Source: an uncultured Peptococcaceae bacterium | GTDB taxonomy: Bacteria > Bacillota > Peptococcia > Peptococcales > Peptococcaceae | NCBI GenBank assembly: GCA_900552455.1 | Contig: URZX01000019.1 | Span: forward strand, 1 to 48,205 | DNA: 48,205 nt | Reading direction: 5' to 3' | Shown: in pieces, positions 34,452 to 42,681 of the stretch | Numbering within the stretch: the stretch's first letter is position 1 | Layout of the letters: each line of letters opens with the position of its first letter | Notes under the pieces: generated by a model | Told to the model about the DNA's origin: nothing | What the model saw: only the letters and a program-made list of their open reading frames with translations | Databases searched by the model: none | Translations under genes and position numbers: made by a program

Positions 34452-36101
34452 ATGAAACGACACAAATTTTTGGCGCTGGCGCTCATCGGCGCGCTTGGGC
34501 TGGGCCTTGTCGGTTGCGGCGGTGGCGGCGAAGAGGCTGCTTCCGTCACAGCGGAGACGAGCGCCGAGCCGGTGCACATCACGACCACAGAGAGCTGGGA
34601 TTTCTCCAGCGGTTTTTATCCGGCAGTGGCGCCGGGCAGTACAGGCAGTGGCTACGGCTTTGTTTACTACATCCGCAACTGCTACGACACGCTTGTCACT
34701 CGCGACGCCGAAGGCAATTATCAGCCGGCGCTGGCTGAAAGCTGGAATATCTCAGAGGACGGTCTTACCTACACCTTCCATTTGCGTGAGGGTGTGACGT
34801 TTTCTGACGGCGCTGCGCTCGATGCAGAAGCGGTGAAGACGAGCATCGAAGCTGCCTTCGCCAATATGGGCGAAGCCATCGGCAGCTTTGGCAAGATAGG
34901 TACGCTGACCGAATCCATCGAAGCTGTCGATGATCTCACCGTGGCGCTCCATCTCACGAGTCCGTATTACGGTGTGCTGAACGATCTGGCCATGGCTAAT
35001 CCGATGGCGATCGTTTCGCCGAGCGCAGTGGCGGAAGATCTCTCACCGGTGGAAGCCACCGCCAGTCAGACTTTTGGTAGTGGCCCGTATATGTATAAGG
35101 GTGATGGTGATGGCACGAGCTACACCTTTGTGTGCAATCCGAATTACTGGGGCGAGCCGCCGGATGTGGACAGCTTTACGGTGAAGGTTATCGCCGATCC
35201 TGAGGCTGCTGTGCTGGCGCTCTCGAATGGCGAGGTGGATCTCATCGCTGGCAGTTCACGACTTTCCTTCGCCGGATATGGAGAGCTTGTCGGCCGCGAA
35301 GGTATTGGGACGATGATCGATGAGCAGGTTTCGAACAGTCGCTTTCTCGCATTTAATACAGAGGCTGCGCCATTTGACGATGCTGCTGTGCGTCAAGCTG
35401 CGGCGTTTGCGCTCGATCGCGATGCCATCGCTGAGACGGTGTTCGCTGGTCTGGAGAGTGCCAGCGCCCAGGTTCTCGATGAAAATCTGCCGTATTGCAA
35501 TGCCCTGACCACGACTTACAGCTACGATCCTGACAAAGCGGCGGAGCTTCTGGAGAGCGCCGGCTGGACGGACAGCGATGGCGATGGTGTGCGTGAGAAG
35601 AATGGTGAGACGCTTTCTGTCACGCTCGATTACATCACCAACCAGGGCACCATGGATGACGCCGCACTCGCTGTGGCTGAGCAACTCGGCGCTGTTGGTT
35701 TTGATGTGACGCCGCGCGGCGCCGACAATATGACCTGGTTCACCACCGTTGCTGGGGACTATGATTTTACCATGCATTCCACCTACGGTGGATATTATGA
35801 TCCGTTCCTCACAATGACCAACATGAATCCTGAGACGATGGGCGATCCGGTGCTTTCGAAAGTGGCACTCGCCATGGACGGCGGCACGGACCTTATCAAA
35901 GAACTCGACAGCACTGCTTCGACAGAGCGCGTGCAGGAGATCTATGACGAGGTGCTGACTTTTGCCACAGACGAAGCCATTCTCGTGCCGTTTACCAGCG
36001 CACATCAGTATGCTGCCTGGAACAGTGAAAAGATTGGCGATTTTCACTTTGGCACAGATCCGCTCTTTATCGAGATCGCCAATGTGACGGTCGCAGTATA
36101 A
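34452..36101 (+). CDS. Lipoprotein substrate-binding protein of the Opp/Nik family (SBP_bac_5)
   Basis: A 549-residue extracellular receptor anchored by C22 (LVGC lipobox). Family-5 features are YDTLVTRDAEGNYQPALAES, WNISEDGLTYTFHLREGVTFSDG, FGSGPYMYK, NPNYWG and the later AVRQAAAFALDRDAIAE. By length and context it resembles nickel- or metallophore-binding NikA/CntA proteins more than long peptide receptors, but the ligand is not fixed. It is the last gene of the transporter operon, 54 bp after the ATPase gene, and ends at a strong terminator. The ribosome site AAAGGA is about 10 bp from the ATG. Confidence 0.87.
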   Translation: MKRHKFLALALIGALGLGLVGCGGGGEEAASVTAETSAEPVHITTTESWDFSSGFYPAVAPGSTGSGYGFVYYIRNCYDTLVTRDAEGNYQPALAESWNISEDGLTYTFHLREGVTFSDGAALDAEAVKTSIEAAFANMGEAIGSFGKIGTLTESIEAVDDLTVALHLTSPYYGVLNDLAMANPMAIVSPSAVAEDLSPVEATASQTFGSGPYMYKGDGDGTSYTFVCNPNYWGEPPDVDSFTVKVIADPEAAVLALSNGEVDLIAGSSRLSFAGYGELVGREGIGTMIDEQVSNSRFLAFNTEAAPFDDAAVRQAAAFALDRDAIAETVFAGLESASAQVLDENLPYCNALTTTYSYDPDKAAELLESAGWTDSDGDGVREKNGETLSVTLDYITNQGTMDDAALAVAEQLGAVGFDVTPRGADNMTWFTTVAGDYDFTMHSTYGGYYDPFLTMTNMNPETMGDPVLSKVALAMDGGTDLIKELDSTASTERVQEIYDEVLTFATDEAILVPFTSAHQYAAWNSEKIGDFHFGTDPLFIEIANVTVAV

Positions 36102-36105
36102 GACA

Positions 36106-36140
36106 AACAGCATCCACCAGGTGGTGGGTGCTGTTTTTTT
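36106..36140 (+). terminator. Terminator of the transporter operon
   Basis: AACAGCATCCACC (36106-36118) pairs with GGTGGGTGCTGTT (36123-36135), one wobble, and a run of T follows to 36140. Confidence 0.9.
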
Positions 36141-36312
36141 GGATGTTTGAAAAAAAGGAGCCTTTACATTTTCCAGCAGTGATGAACAATGGAGAGCGCG
36201 CTTTTGCGACGGCGGCGATGCGAGGTGTCAGAAGCCACCAATTGGGGTGGCATCTTTTGTGAGGCTGCGGTACAATATAAACAGAAACAAACACAGGAAA
36301 GGTGTGAGATTT

Positions 36313-36741
36313 ATGGACGGTTACAAACATATTCTTGTTCCCCTCGATGGCTCGGAATGCTCGGAGCGCGCGCTGGTGGAAGCGGAGCGTCTGCAGCAGG
36401 CGTTCGGTGCTCGTTTGACGCTGCTTTATGTGGTCAGCGATCCGGATTTTGACTGTACGATGGGAAGCCCGGCGGTGACCAATGCGAGTGTGCAGCGCGA
36501 CTGCGCAGAAGCGGAGAAATATCTGGCGCGCCGCGTGGAATCTTATAACGGCGAGGCGGAGACGCAGGTGGTTGTTGGCTGTGTGGCCAAGAGCATTCTC
36601 GCTGCTACAGAAAAGCTGGGCTGCGATCTCATTGTCATGGGCTCGCAGGGACTTGGCTCGGCGTTGCGTCGTTTTCTGGTCGGCAGCGTGGCCAAAAATG
36701 TGCTTTCCAATGCAACGGTGCCGGTGATGATTGTTCACTAA
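36313..36741 (+). CDS. Universal stress protein, UspA family
   Basis: A 142-residue single-domain Usp. The start HILVPLDGSECSERAL and the ATP-binding loop GSQGLGSALRRFLVGSVA (G-x2-G-x9-G-S) are both intact, so ATP binding is likely. Usp proteins are small cytosolic nucleotide-binding proteins tied to stress and energy status. AGGAAAGGTG precedes the ATG. The 170 bp upstream contains a GCCACC/GGTGGC hairpin (36234-36251) and a possible -10 TACAAT at 36271-36276, but no clear -35. It is monocistronic. Confidence 0.92.
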   Translation: MDGYKHILVPLDGSECSERALVEAERLQQAFGARLTLLYVVSDPDFDCTMGSPAVTNASVQRDCAEAEKYLARRVESYNGEAETQVVVGCVAKSILAATEKLGCDLIVMGSQGLGSALRRFLVGSVAKNVLSNATVPVMIVH

Positions 36742-36753
36742 TATTTATCCAAC

Positions 36754-36783
36754 AGGCTGTCGCCAAATGGCGGCGGCCTTTTT
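36754..36783 (+). terminator. Terminator of the Usp gene
   Basis: AGGCTGTCGCC (36754-36764) pairs with GGCGGCGGCCT (36769-36779), two G-T wobbles, then T5. Confidence 0.75.
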
Positions 36784-36945
36784 GTATGCTGCGGCGTGCT
36801 GGCGAAAAATTTTCACCCATTAATGAATTTTTATGTAATAACTCTGGAAAATTTTCACAATGTGGCATACAATGGAAAGGCAAACATCATTCATCAGCTG
36901 AACTCAGAGTAGATCAGGAAGAATGGAAGGAAGAGGTGAAGTTGA

Positions 36946-38385
36946 ATGAATATTGCATTGATTATTGTTGTTGTTTACATGTTGCTGCTTCTCTTTGTGG
37001 CCTGGGCGTCGACGACGTTTCAGCGCAACAAATCGGCGGAAGCGTTCCTGCTCGCTGAAAAGAAGCTTTCCTGGCCGCTGGTCGGCGTAATGATCGCGGG
37101 GATCGCTGTCGGCGGTTCGTCGACGGTCGGCATCGCGCAGAATGCGTACACGACTGGGATCTCTGCTGGTTGGTACGATGTTGCCTGGGCAGCCGGGGCG
37201 ATCATTGTCGGTTTTGCGCTGGCGAGTCACATGCGTCAGTGCGAATACGACACGATCAACAAGATGCTGGGCTGTGTGTTTGGCGAAGGGTTTTCGCTGG
37301 TGAGTACCTGCATCCAGGTCATCATCAACACGGTCATCATCGCGCTGCAGATCATTGCCGGTGGGACGATCCTGACGGCGCTGATGCCGGACGTCTTCAG
37401 TCTTGAGCTGGGGATCATCGTTTCGGCGGTGATGTTCGGGCTGATCAGTTTTGTCGGCGGTCTGATGGCGGCGAGTCTGTCTAACGTGGTCAACATTGCG
37501 GTCATCTACATTGGCCTGACGGTCGGTGTGGTGGCGACGGTGTTCCACTTCGGCGGCTTTGAAACGATCAACATGGCTTTACCAGCAGGGATGAGTGGAG
37601 ACGGTAGTCACTGGTACAGCCTTGTCAGCGGAATGGGGATGGCGGCGATCGTCGCCTGGTTTGTAACGATGATCATCGACGCGGTGCCAAACGGCGGCGT
37701 TATCCAGAACATCATCGCTGCACGTTCACCGGAGGATGCGCGCAAAGGGACGATCTTTGCGGGGATCCTGATGATCCCTGCCGGATTTATGAGCGCGATC
37801 TTTGGGATTGTGGCGGCAGCATACTTCCCGGGCCTGGAATCTTCCGCGATGGCGTTGCCATCTGTGGTCATGGAGCTGCCAAGCTGGGTCGCCGGGATCC
37901 TGCTGGCGGGCCTGTGGGCTGCGGATGTTTCCACGGCGACAGGGCTCATGATGGGCGTCAGCACGATGGTCAGTGAGGACGTCATCTTCAAATATTTCTA
38001 CAAGGGCGTCAGCCGCAAAACGCGTCTGCGCATTTCCCGCGGCGTCTGTCTGGCAGTCATCATTATTTCTTATGTGGCAGCGACGCAGGTGTCGAACATT
38101 CTGAACGCGCTGATGAGCGCACTGACGTTGTTTGCGCCGTACGCGATTTTGATGACGGCGATGTTCCTGTTCCCAAAGACCGTGAAGCGGTCGACGGGCT
38201 GGATCACGCTGGTGTTCGGCATGGTGACGTATATCGTTGTGCAGCTGATTGTGCCGGAATGGCGCATCCTCGGCCAGGCGATTTACACGGTGACGCTGAT
38301 GAGCCTCATCGGCTTTGCGCTGTCGCAGTTGGATAAGCGTCCGGCACCGACGGAAAATTTGAAGAAAAAGAAAGCAATCGATTGA
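36946..38385 (+). CDS. Sodium:solute symporter (SSS family)
   Basis: A 479-residue polytopic carrier with about 13 membrane segments, usual for SSS (LeuT-fold) transporters. Conserved parts include the start of segment 1 with the SAEAFLLAEKKLSWPLVG loop, the AGIAVGGSSTVGIAQNAYTTG region and the helix around WAADVSTATGLMMGVSTMVSEDV. The substrate is not evident from sequence. The location just before lutB/lutC-like genes suggests a carboxylate such as lactate. GGAAGAGGTG precedes the ATG. The upstream region has a possible -10 TACAAT (36868-36873) without a good -35. Confidence 0.87.
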   Translation: MNIALIIVVVYMLLLLFVAWASTTFQRNKSAEAFLLAEKKLSWPLVGVMIAGIAVGGSSTVGIAQNAYTTGISAGWYDVAWAAGAIIVGFALASHMRQCEYDTINKMLGCVFGEGFSLVSTCIQVIINTVIIALQIIAGGTILTALMPDVFSLELGIIVSAVMFGLISFVGGLMAASLSNVVNIAVIYIGLTVGVVATVFHFGGFETINMALPAGMSGDGSHWYSLVSGMGMAAIVAWFVTMIIDAVPNGGVIQNIIAARSPEDARKGTIFAGILMIPAGFMSAIFGIVAAAYFPGLESSAMALPSVVMELPSWVAGILLAGLWAADVSTATGLMMGVSTMVSEDVIFKYFYKGVSRKTRLRISRGVCLAVIIISYVAATQVSNILNALMSALTLFAPYAILMTAMFLFPKTVKRSTGWITLVFGMVTYIVVQLIVPEWRILGQAIYTVTLMSLIGFALSQLDKRPAPTENLKKKKAID

Positions 38386-38426
38386 AAACCTTGTAATGAG
38401 AAACAACAATGATTGAACGGATGGTG

Positions 38427-38444
38427 GGCCGCCTGCGTGCGGCC
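38427..38444 (+). other. Intergenic hairpin between the symporter and lutB-like genes
   Basis: GGCCGC (38427-38432) pairs with GCGGCC (38439-38444), followed by a T-containing but not T-rich stretch. It may attenuate or stabilise the transcript and is not a convincing terminator. Confidence 0.4.
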
Positions 38445-38469
38445 GCCATTCTTATTGGGAGTGTTTGTA

Positions 38470-39915
38470 ATGAGTTTATTATTTGATGATACATCGACCA
38501 TGAAGGACCACATCCAGTCCTGTCTGGCCGACGATTTTGCCCGCAATGCCACGCGCTCTGCGCAGGGAAATTTCAATGCCCGCCGCGAAGCGCAGATGGC
38601 GACTTACGAGGGCTGGGAAACGTATCGCGCGCAGATGGCGCAGATCCGCGACGACGTCCTCAGCCATCTCGATTATTATCTGTCGCAGTTTATTGAGAAA
38701 ACGACGGCCAACGGCAATATTGTGCATTTCGCTGACACCGCCGAGGATGCGCAGCGGATTCTGCTGGAGATCTGCCACGCCAAAAACGCCAAGAGCGTCG
38801 TCAAATCCAAGAGCATGGTCTCGGAAGAAATCGACTGCAACAATACGCTGCTCGCCGACGGCATCGAGGTCAACGAAACAGACCTCGGCGAATACATGGT
38901 GCAGTTGGATAACTGGAACCATCCGTCGCATCTGATCATGCCGGGGATGCACATGGATATCAAGGCGACTTACGATCTTTTTGTGGAGCAGGGTTACACC
39001 GGCGCCATGGAAGCCCACGAGATGACGCTGTTTGCGCGCGCAAAGCTGCGCCAGAAATTCCTCGCTGCGGATATCGGCATCACCGGCTGCAATTTCGCCA
39101 TCGCTTCGACAGGATCGACGAGCATCCTCACCAACGAAGGCAACGGGCGCATGGTCACGAGCTTGCCAGAGACGCAGATCGTGCTCATGGGGATGGAGCG
39201 TTTGCTGCCAAACATGCAGGCCTTCGATGCGATGATGCAGATCTTCGTGCGCTGCGCTGTTGGCACGACGATCTCCAGCTACATGTCCTTCACCAATGGT
39301 CCGCGCACAGCGAATGCGCAGGATGGCGCCAAAGAGGTGCACATCGTCCTCATCGACAACGGCCGCTCGAAGATCCTCGGCAGCAAATACAACAAAATGC
39401 TGCGCTGTGTGCGCTGCGGCACCTGTCAGAATGTCTGCCCGGTCTTCCGTCACATCACCGGACACGGCTATGGCGCTTGCTACCAGGGACCGATGGGCAT
39501 TCTCTACACGCCGCTTTTGCAGGGATTCGATGCTTACACGAAGGATCTGCCATATGCCTGCACCCTCTGCGGCGCCTGCGCAGAATTCTGTCCGGTGAAG
39601 ATCCCGCTGCATGAGCTCATTTTGGCAGAGCGTCAGGATATTGTCGAGCAGACGAACCTGCAGAGCAAGGAAGAGCATCAGATCTTCGCCGCTGCCGGTC
39701 AGGCGCTCGGTTATGCGCCGATCTATCGCGCCGGGACGCGCGTGGGGAATCCGGCGATGAAGCTCTTTGCCAAAGCGACAGGCGAAGGCGCGCGTCTCAC
39801 CGACAAAGTGAAGCTGCCGGTGCTGAAAAACTGGACGCAGAGCCGCGATCTGCCGCTGTTGCGCGCTGGCGAATTCCGCGATTGGTGGAAGAAACACGAA
39901 AAGGAGGGACGCTAA
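38470..39915 (+). CDS. lutB: LutB-like LUD-domain iron-sulfur protein
   Basis: A 481-residue cytosolic protein. The N-terminal LUD domain (about 60-300) is followed by two 4Fe-4S motifs, C313-x2-C316-x2-C319-x3-C323 and C364-x2-C367-x2-C370-x3-C374. This matches LutB of the LutABC L-lactate oxidation system. The start at 38470 has GGGAG 8 bp upstream; the frame continues upstream but into the hairpin region. It is directly followed by the lutC-like gene with no gap. No lutA is present, so the electron donor/acceptor arrangement may differ from that of Bacillus. Confidence 0.87.
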   Translation: MSLLFDDTSTMKDHIQSCLADDFARNATRSAQGNFNARREAQMATYEGWETYRAQMAQIRDDVLSHLDYYLSQFIEKTTANGNIVHFADTAEDAQRILLEICHAKNAKSVVKSKSMVSEEIDCNNTLLADGIEVNETDLGEYMVQLDNWNHPSHLIMPGMHMDIKATYDLFVEQGYTGAMEAHEMTLFARAKLRQKFLAADIGITGCNFAIASTGSTSILTNEGNGRMVTSLPETQIVLMGMERLLPNMQAFDAMMQIFVRCAVGTTISSYMSFTNGPRTANAQDGAKEVHIVLIDNGRSKILGSKYNKMLRCVRCGTCQNVCPVFRHITGHGYGACYQGPMGILYTPLLQGFDAYTKDLPYACTLCGACAEFCPVKIPLHELILAERQDIVEQTNLQSKEEHQIFAAAGQALGYAPIYRAGTRVGNPAMKLFAKATGEGARLTDKVKLPVLKNWTQSRDLPLLRAGEFRDWWKKHEKEGR

Positions 39916-40617
39916 ATGGAAATGGATCAGAAAACCTTTATCAGCCGCATTTCCCAGGCCCTCGGCCGCGATAGCGTGCCGGAGCAGATTGCTGACGCTT
40001 ACGATTACAGCCAGGGGCTGCAGTTTTCGCGTCTGCGCGGGCTGGATGCCCAGGGCTTGCGCGATCAGCTTGCCCGCCAGCAGAAGGTGCGCGATTTTAC
40101 CCTTTTCACCTGCGATAAAAAAAGCCTGGCAAAAACCCTCGCCGCCATCATTGAAAAAGAAGCGCCAAAGCGCGTCGTTGTTCCGGCGGATACTTCCGCT
40201 GACGGCATCGACCTCATGGCGCTGGCGAAAAAAAGCGGCGCGGAGGTGTACGGCTACGACAAGAACAACGACGCTGCCGAACAGCGCGCGACGATCGAGC
40301 AGGCCGACGTCAGCATCACCATTCCGTTCCGCGCCATCGCTGACACTGGCACCGTGCTGGAGCTCGCCGACGAACGCTGCGGCAAGATCGTGAGCCTTTT
40401 GCCGCCGGCGCACATTTCCGTCATTTTCCAGAGCAGACTCAAAGCGACGCTCACCGACGTCGCACCGGAAATTGACGCCATGGGCGAGAGCGATGCGCTG
40501 CCGACGTATTTTCTTTTCATCAGCGGACCGTCCTCCACTGGGGATATTGAATCTGTCATGGTCACCGGTGTCCACGGACCAACGCGCGAATATTACATCG
40601 TCGTCGAGGATCTGTAA
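39916..40617 (+). CDS. lutC: LutC-like LUD-domain protein
   Basis: A 233-residue cytosolic LUD-domain protein. The conserved end ISGPSSTGDIESVMVTGVHGP is typical of LutC/YkgG. It is thought to work with LutB in lactate oxidation. The ATG directly follows the lutB stop, with AAGGAGGGACGC upstream inside lutB, so the two are translated together. The symporter, lutB-like and lutC-like genes end at one strong terminator and probably form one operon. Confidence 0.9.
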   Translation: MEMDQKTFISRISQALGRDSVPEQIADAYDYSQGLQFSRLRGLDAQGLRDQLARQQKVRDFTLFTCDKKSLAKTLAAIIEKEAPKRVVVPADTSADGIDLMALAKKSGAEVYGYDKNNDAAEQRATIEQADVSITIPFRAIADTGTVLELADERCGKIVSLLPPAHISVIFQSRLKATLTDVAPEIDAMGESDALPTYFLFISGPSSTGDIESVMVTGVHGPTREYYIVVEDL

Positions 40618-40628
40618 AAAAGCATAGA

Positions 40629-40672
40629 AAAAGCGCTGAGCGCACCGAAAATGGTGCAGGCTCAGCGCTTTT
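40629..40672. terminator. Bidirectional terminator between lutC-like and sulfite reductase genes
   Basis: AAAAGCGCTGAGC (40629-40641) pairs perfectly with GCTCAGCGCTTTT (40660-40672), with an inner GCACC/GGTGC stem. T4 on either strand serves the two converging genes. Confidence 0.88.
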
Positions 40673-40683
40673 GTCATTGAGGA

Positions 40684-41337
40684 TTATTCAGCGAGATAGG
40701 CTTTGAGATCGTCGATGCCGAGACGGGCGATGAGGCGATTGGTGCGCTCGTTGCCGTTCTTCTTTTCTTCGATGTAGGTGTAGATCTTGTCGACGACAGC
40801 GAGTGCTTCTTCGTCAGAAAGACCGCTGGCGACGGTGGTGCCGGTGGCTGGTTTGGAACCGCCATTGCCGCCGACGGCGACGGTCCAGCCTTTGGCAGAT
40901 GCATAAACAGCAACGTCGCGAACCTGGGCCATGGAGCAGCAGCGTGGGCAGGTAGCGACACCGACTTTGATCTTGCCGGCGTTGTGGGCCTGGGTGATCT
41001 TGACGATCTCGTCTGCGAGAGCGTGGCCTTCGAAGCCAGGCATTGCAAATTTGCAGCGGCCCTGGCCTGGGCAGACGATGATCTTGCCCTTTGGATTGCG
41101 CACGCGGTCGCCGAAGGTGGCGAGAATGTCATCCCAGAGTGGGTTGACGTCTGCTTCAGCGACGTTGTAGAAGCTGATCTTTTTGGCGGTGGTGCACATC
41201 ATTTCGCCGACGTTGTGCTTTTTGGCGAGCTCAGCGAGCTTGATCATGTCGTCTGGGCTCATGAAGCCGTAGTCGAGATTGACACCGAGGGAATAGGTGC
41301 CGTCTTTGTGCAGGGTTACGTGGGTCTTAAATTCCAT
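40684..41337 (-). CDS. Small assimilatory-type low-spin sulfite reductase (siroheme/4Fe-4S)
   Basis: A 217-residue protein of the nitrite/sulfite reductase family, much shorter than the usual two-repeat enzymes. Ligand motifs are C89-x5-C95 (CPGQGRC) and C130-x3-C134 (CPRCC). The size and these motifs match the single-domain low-spin sulfite reductase described in Desulfovibrio vulgaris. It would reduce sulfite to sulfide in the cytoplasm using an unknown donor. It is not linked to asrABC in the window. AGGAGGA lies 6 bp before the ATG. It is monocistronic. Confidence 0.85.
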   Translation of the reverse strand: MEFKTHVTLHKDGTYSLGVNLDYGFMSPDDMIKLAELAKKHNVGEMMCTTAKKISFYNVAEADVNPLWDDILATFGDRVRNPKGKIIVCPGQGRCKFAMPGFEGHALADEIVKITQAHNAGKIKVGVATCPRCCSMAQVRDVAVYASAKGWTVAVGGNGGSKPATGTTVASGLSDEEALAVVDKIYTYIEEKKNGNERTNRLIARLGIDDLKAYLAE

Positions 41338-41388
41338 TCTCTTCCTCCTAAAATGATCCGGAATGATTTCTTTTATTCAACGCTTCCT

Positions 41389-41417
41389 ATTATACTCCGA
41401 CCGATCTGCTTTGGAAA
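41389..41417 (-). promoter_or_regulatory. Promoter of the small sulfite reductase gene
   Basis: On the minus strand, a perfect -10 TATAAT (41394-41389) has a weak -35 TTTCCA (41417-41412) at 17 bp. Confidence 0.45.
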
Positions 41418-41450
41418 GAGAAAAACGCCCGTCATTTTTGACGAGCGTTT
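41418..41450 (-). terminator. Terminator of the EIIC-like gene
   Basis: AAACGCCCGTCA (41423-41434) and TGACGAGCGTTT (41439-41450) pair with one mismatch. On the minus strand T5 follows. Confidence 0.8.
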
Positions 41451-41455
41451 GTGAT

Positions 41456-42550
41456 CTATGCATCGAGGGTGAGGTCGCCATCTTTGACCTTGCCGAGCTT
41501 GCGCATGATCTGGTTGAAGAGCGGCGACAGGATCGCCGGCAGCACAAAGCAGATGAGCACGAGCCCGAGCCAGTCAAATCCAGTGATCGCAGCTTTCGCT
41601 CCCGCAGCGACATCCGCCACCCAGCCGGAGTAGACGCCGATCGGTCCGACCATGCCGCAGGTGCCCATGCCAGAGGATACCGGCGTACCGTTCATCTCGA
41701 GCTGGAAAAAACAGGTCGCAAGCGGTCCCGTGACAGCGCTGGCCAATGTTGGCGCCACCCAGATCCAGGGATTGCGCACAATGTTGCCCATCTGCAGCAT
41801 CGAGGTGCCGAGCCCCTGGCTGACAAGTCCGCCCCAGCGATTTTCGCGGAAGCTCATCACCGCGAAGCCGACCATCTGCGCGCAGCAGCCAGCCACGGCA
41901 GCGCCGCCGGCCAATCCTGTGAGAGAAAGGGCCGCGCAGATCGCCGCAGAAGAGATCGGCAGTGTCAGCGCGATGCCCACGAGCACCGAGACGAGAATGC
42001 CCATCCAGAATGGCTGCAATTCTGTTGCCCACATGATCAGGCTGCCAACTTTCATCGCCGCAGCGCCGAGCGCAGGCGCGACCAGCGCCGAAAGGGCGAT
42101 ACCGGCGCCGATCGTGACCAGCGGCGTCACGAGAATATCGATCTTCGTTTCCTTGCTCACCGCTTTGCCAAGCTCGGCAGCGAGGATCGCGACAAATAGC
42201 ACCGCCAGTGGTCCGCCGGCGCCGCCCAGCGCGTTTGCCGAAAAGCCGACAGTGATCAGCGAAAACAGCACCAGCGGCGGACAACGCAGCGCATAGCCGA
42301 TCGCCACCGCCATCGCCGGTCCGCTCATGGCGCTGGCCAGTCCACCGACGGTGTAGTCGTTGCCGGAGATCGTGGCGACGGTTTCCGTCAGCGCTGCCAC
42401 ATGGAACTGCGTGCCGATGGTGTCGATGATCGTGCCGATGAGGAGCGAGCAAAAAAGCCCCTGCGCCATCGCGCCCAGCGCATCAATGCCGTAGCGCCGC
42501 AGTGAGATTTCAATATCCTTGCGTTTCAGAAACGCGCGTACTTTTCCCAT
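41456..42550 (-). CDS. PTS_EIIC_2-family membrane protein
   Basis: A 364-residue polytopic membrane protein resembling orphan PTS IIC components of the EIIC_2 group. Typical glycine-rich loops are SGNDYTVGGLASAMSGPAMAVAIGYAL, GTSMLQMGNIVRNPWIW and SSGMGTCGMVGPIGVYSGW. No IIA or IIB partner is present, so phosphotransfer is doubtful. Some family members have been annotated as nicotinate-regulated transporters (from memory, not verified). The promoter carries two palindromes of the form TGTC(A/T)TGACA. GGAGT precedes the ATG at 42550. It is monocistronic. Confidence 0.78.
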   Translation of the reverse strand: MGKVRAFLKRKDIEISLRRYGIDALGAMAQGLFCSLLIGTIIDTIGTQFHVAALTETVATISGNDYTVGGLASAMSGPAMAVAIGYALRCPPLVLFSLITVGFSANALGGAGGPLAVLFVAILAAELGKAVSKETKIDILVTPLVTIGAGIALSALVAPALGAAAMKVGSLIMWATELQPFWMGILVSVLVGIALTLPISSAAICAALSLTGLAGGAAVAGCCAQMVGFAVMSFRENRWGGLVSQGLGTSMLQMGNIVRNPWIWVAPTLASAVTGPLATCFFQLEMNGTPVSSGMGTCGMVGPIGVYSGWVADVAAGAKAAITGFDWLGLVLICFVLPAILSPLFNQIMRKLGKVKDGDLTLDA

Positions 42551-42584
42551 AGAATGAGGACTCCTTTACAATGGTCTGAACAGG

Positions 42585-42639
42585 TGTCATGACAGATAAC
42601 AACGCTATTGTACGAAAAAGCAGCCCGCCTGTCAAGACA
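42585..42639 (-). promoter_or_regulatory. EIIC-gene promoter with two TGTC(A/T)TGACA palindromes
   Basis: On the minus strand, -35 TTGACA (42635-42630) and -10 TACAAT (42612-42607) have a 17-bp spacer. TGTCTTGACA (42639-42630) covers the -35. TGTCATGACA (42594-42585), a perfect palindrome, lies just downstream of the start. Their centres are 45 bp apart, an arrangement that fits repression by a dimeric regulator. Confidence 0.65.
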
Positions 42640-42647
42640 GCTGTAAA

Positions 42648-42672
42648 GAAAAACCGCTCCGAATTGGAGCGG
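42648..42672 (-). terminator. Terminator of the GyrI-like gene
   Basis: CCGCTCC (42654-42660) pairs with GGAGCGG (42666-42672). T5 follows on the minus strand. Confidence 0.8.
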
Positions 42673-42681
42673 TGGGGGAGA

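Noticed and set aside
36234..36251. GCCACC/GGTGGC hairpin before the Usp gene as a riboswitch
   Set aside because: Too short, no conserved riboswitch motif was recognised, and it lies upstream of the possible -10 box.
38479..40677. 732-residue open frame on the minus strand opposite lutB/lutC
   Set aside because: Antisense shadow of two well-supported genes, and it crosses the bidirectional terminator.
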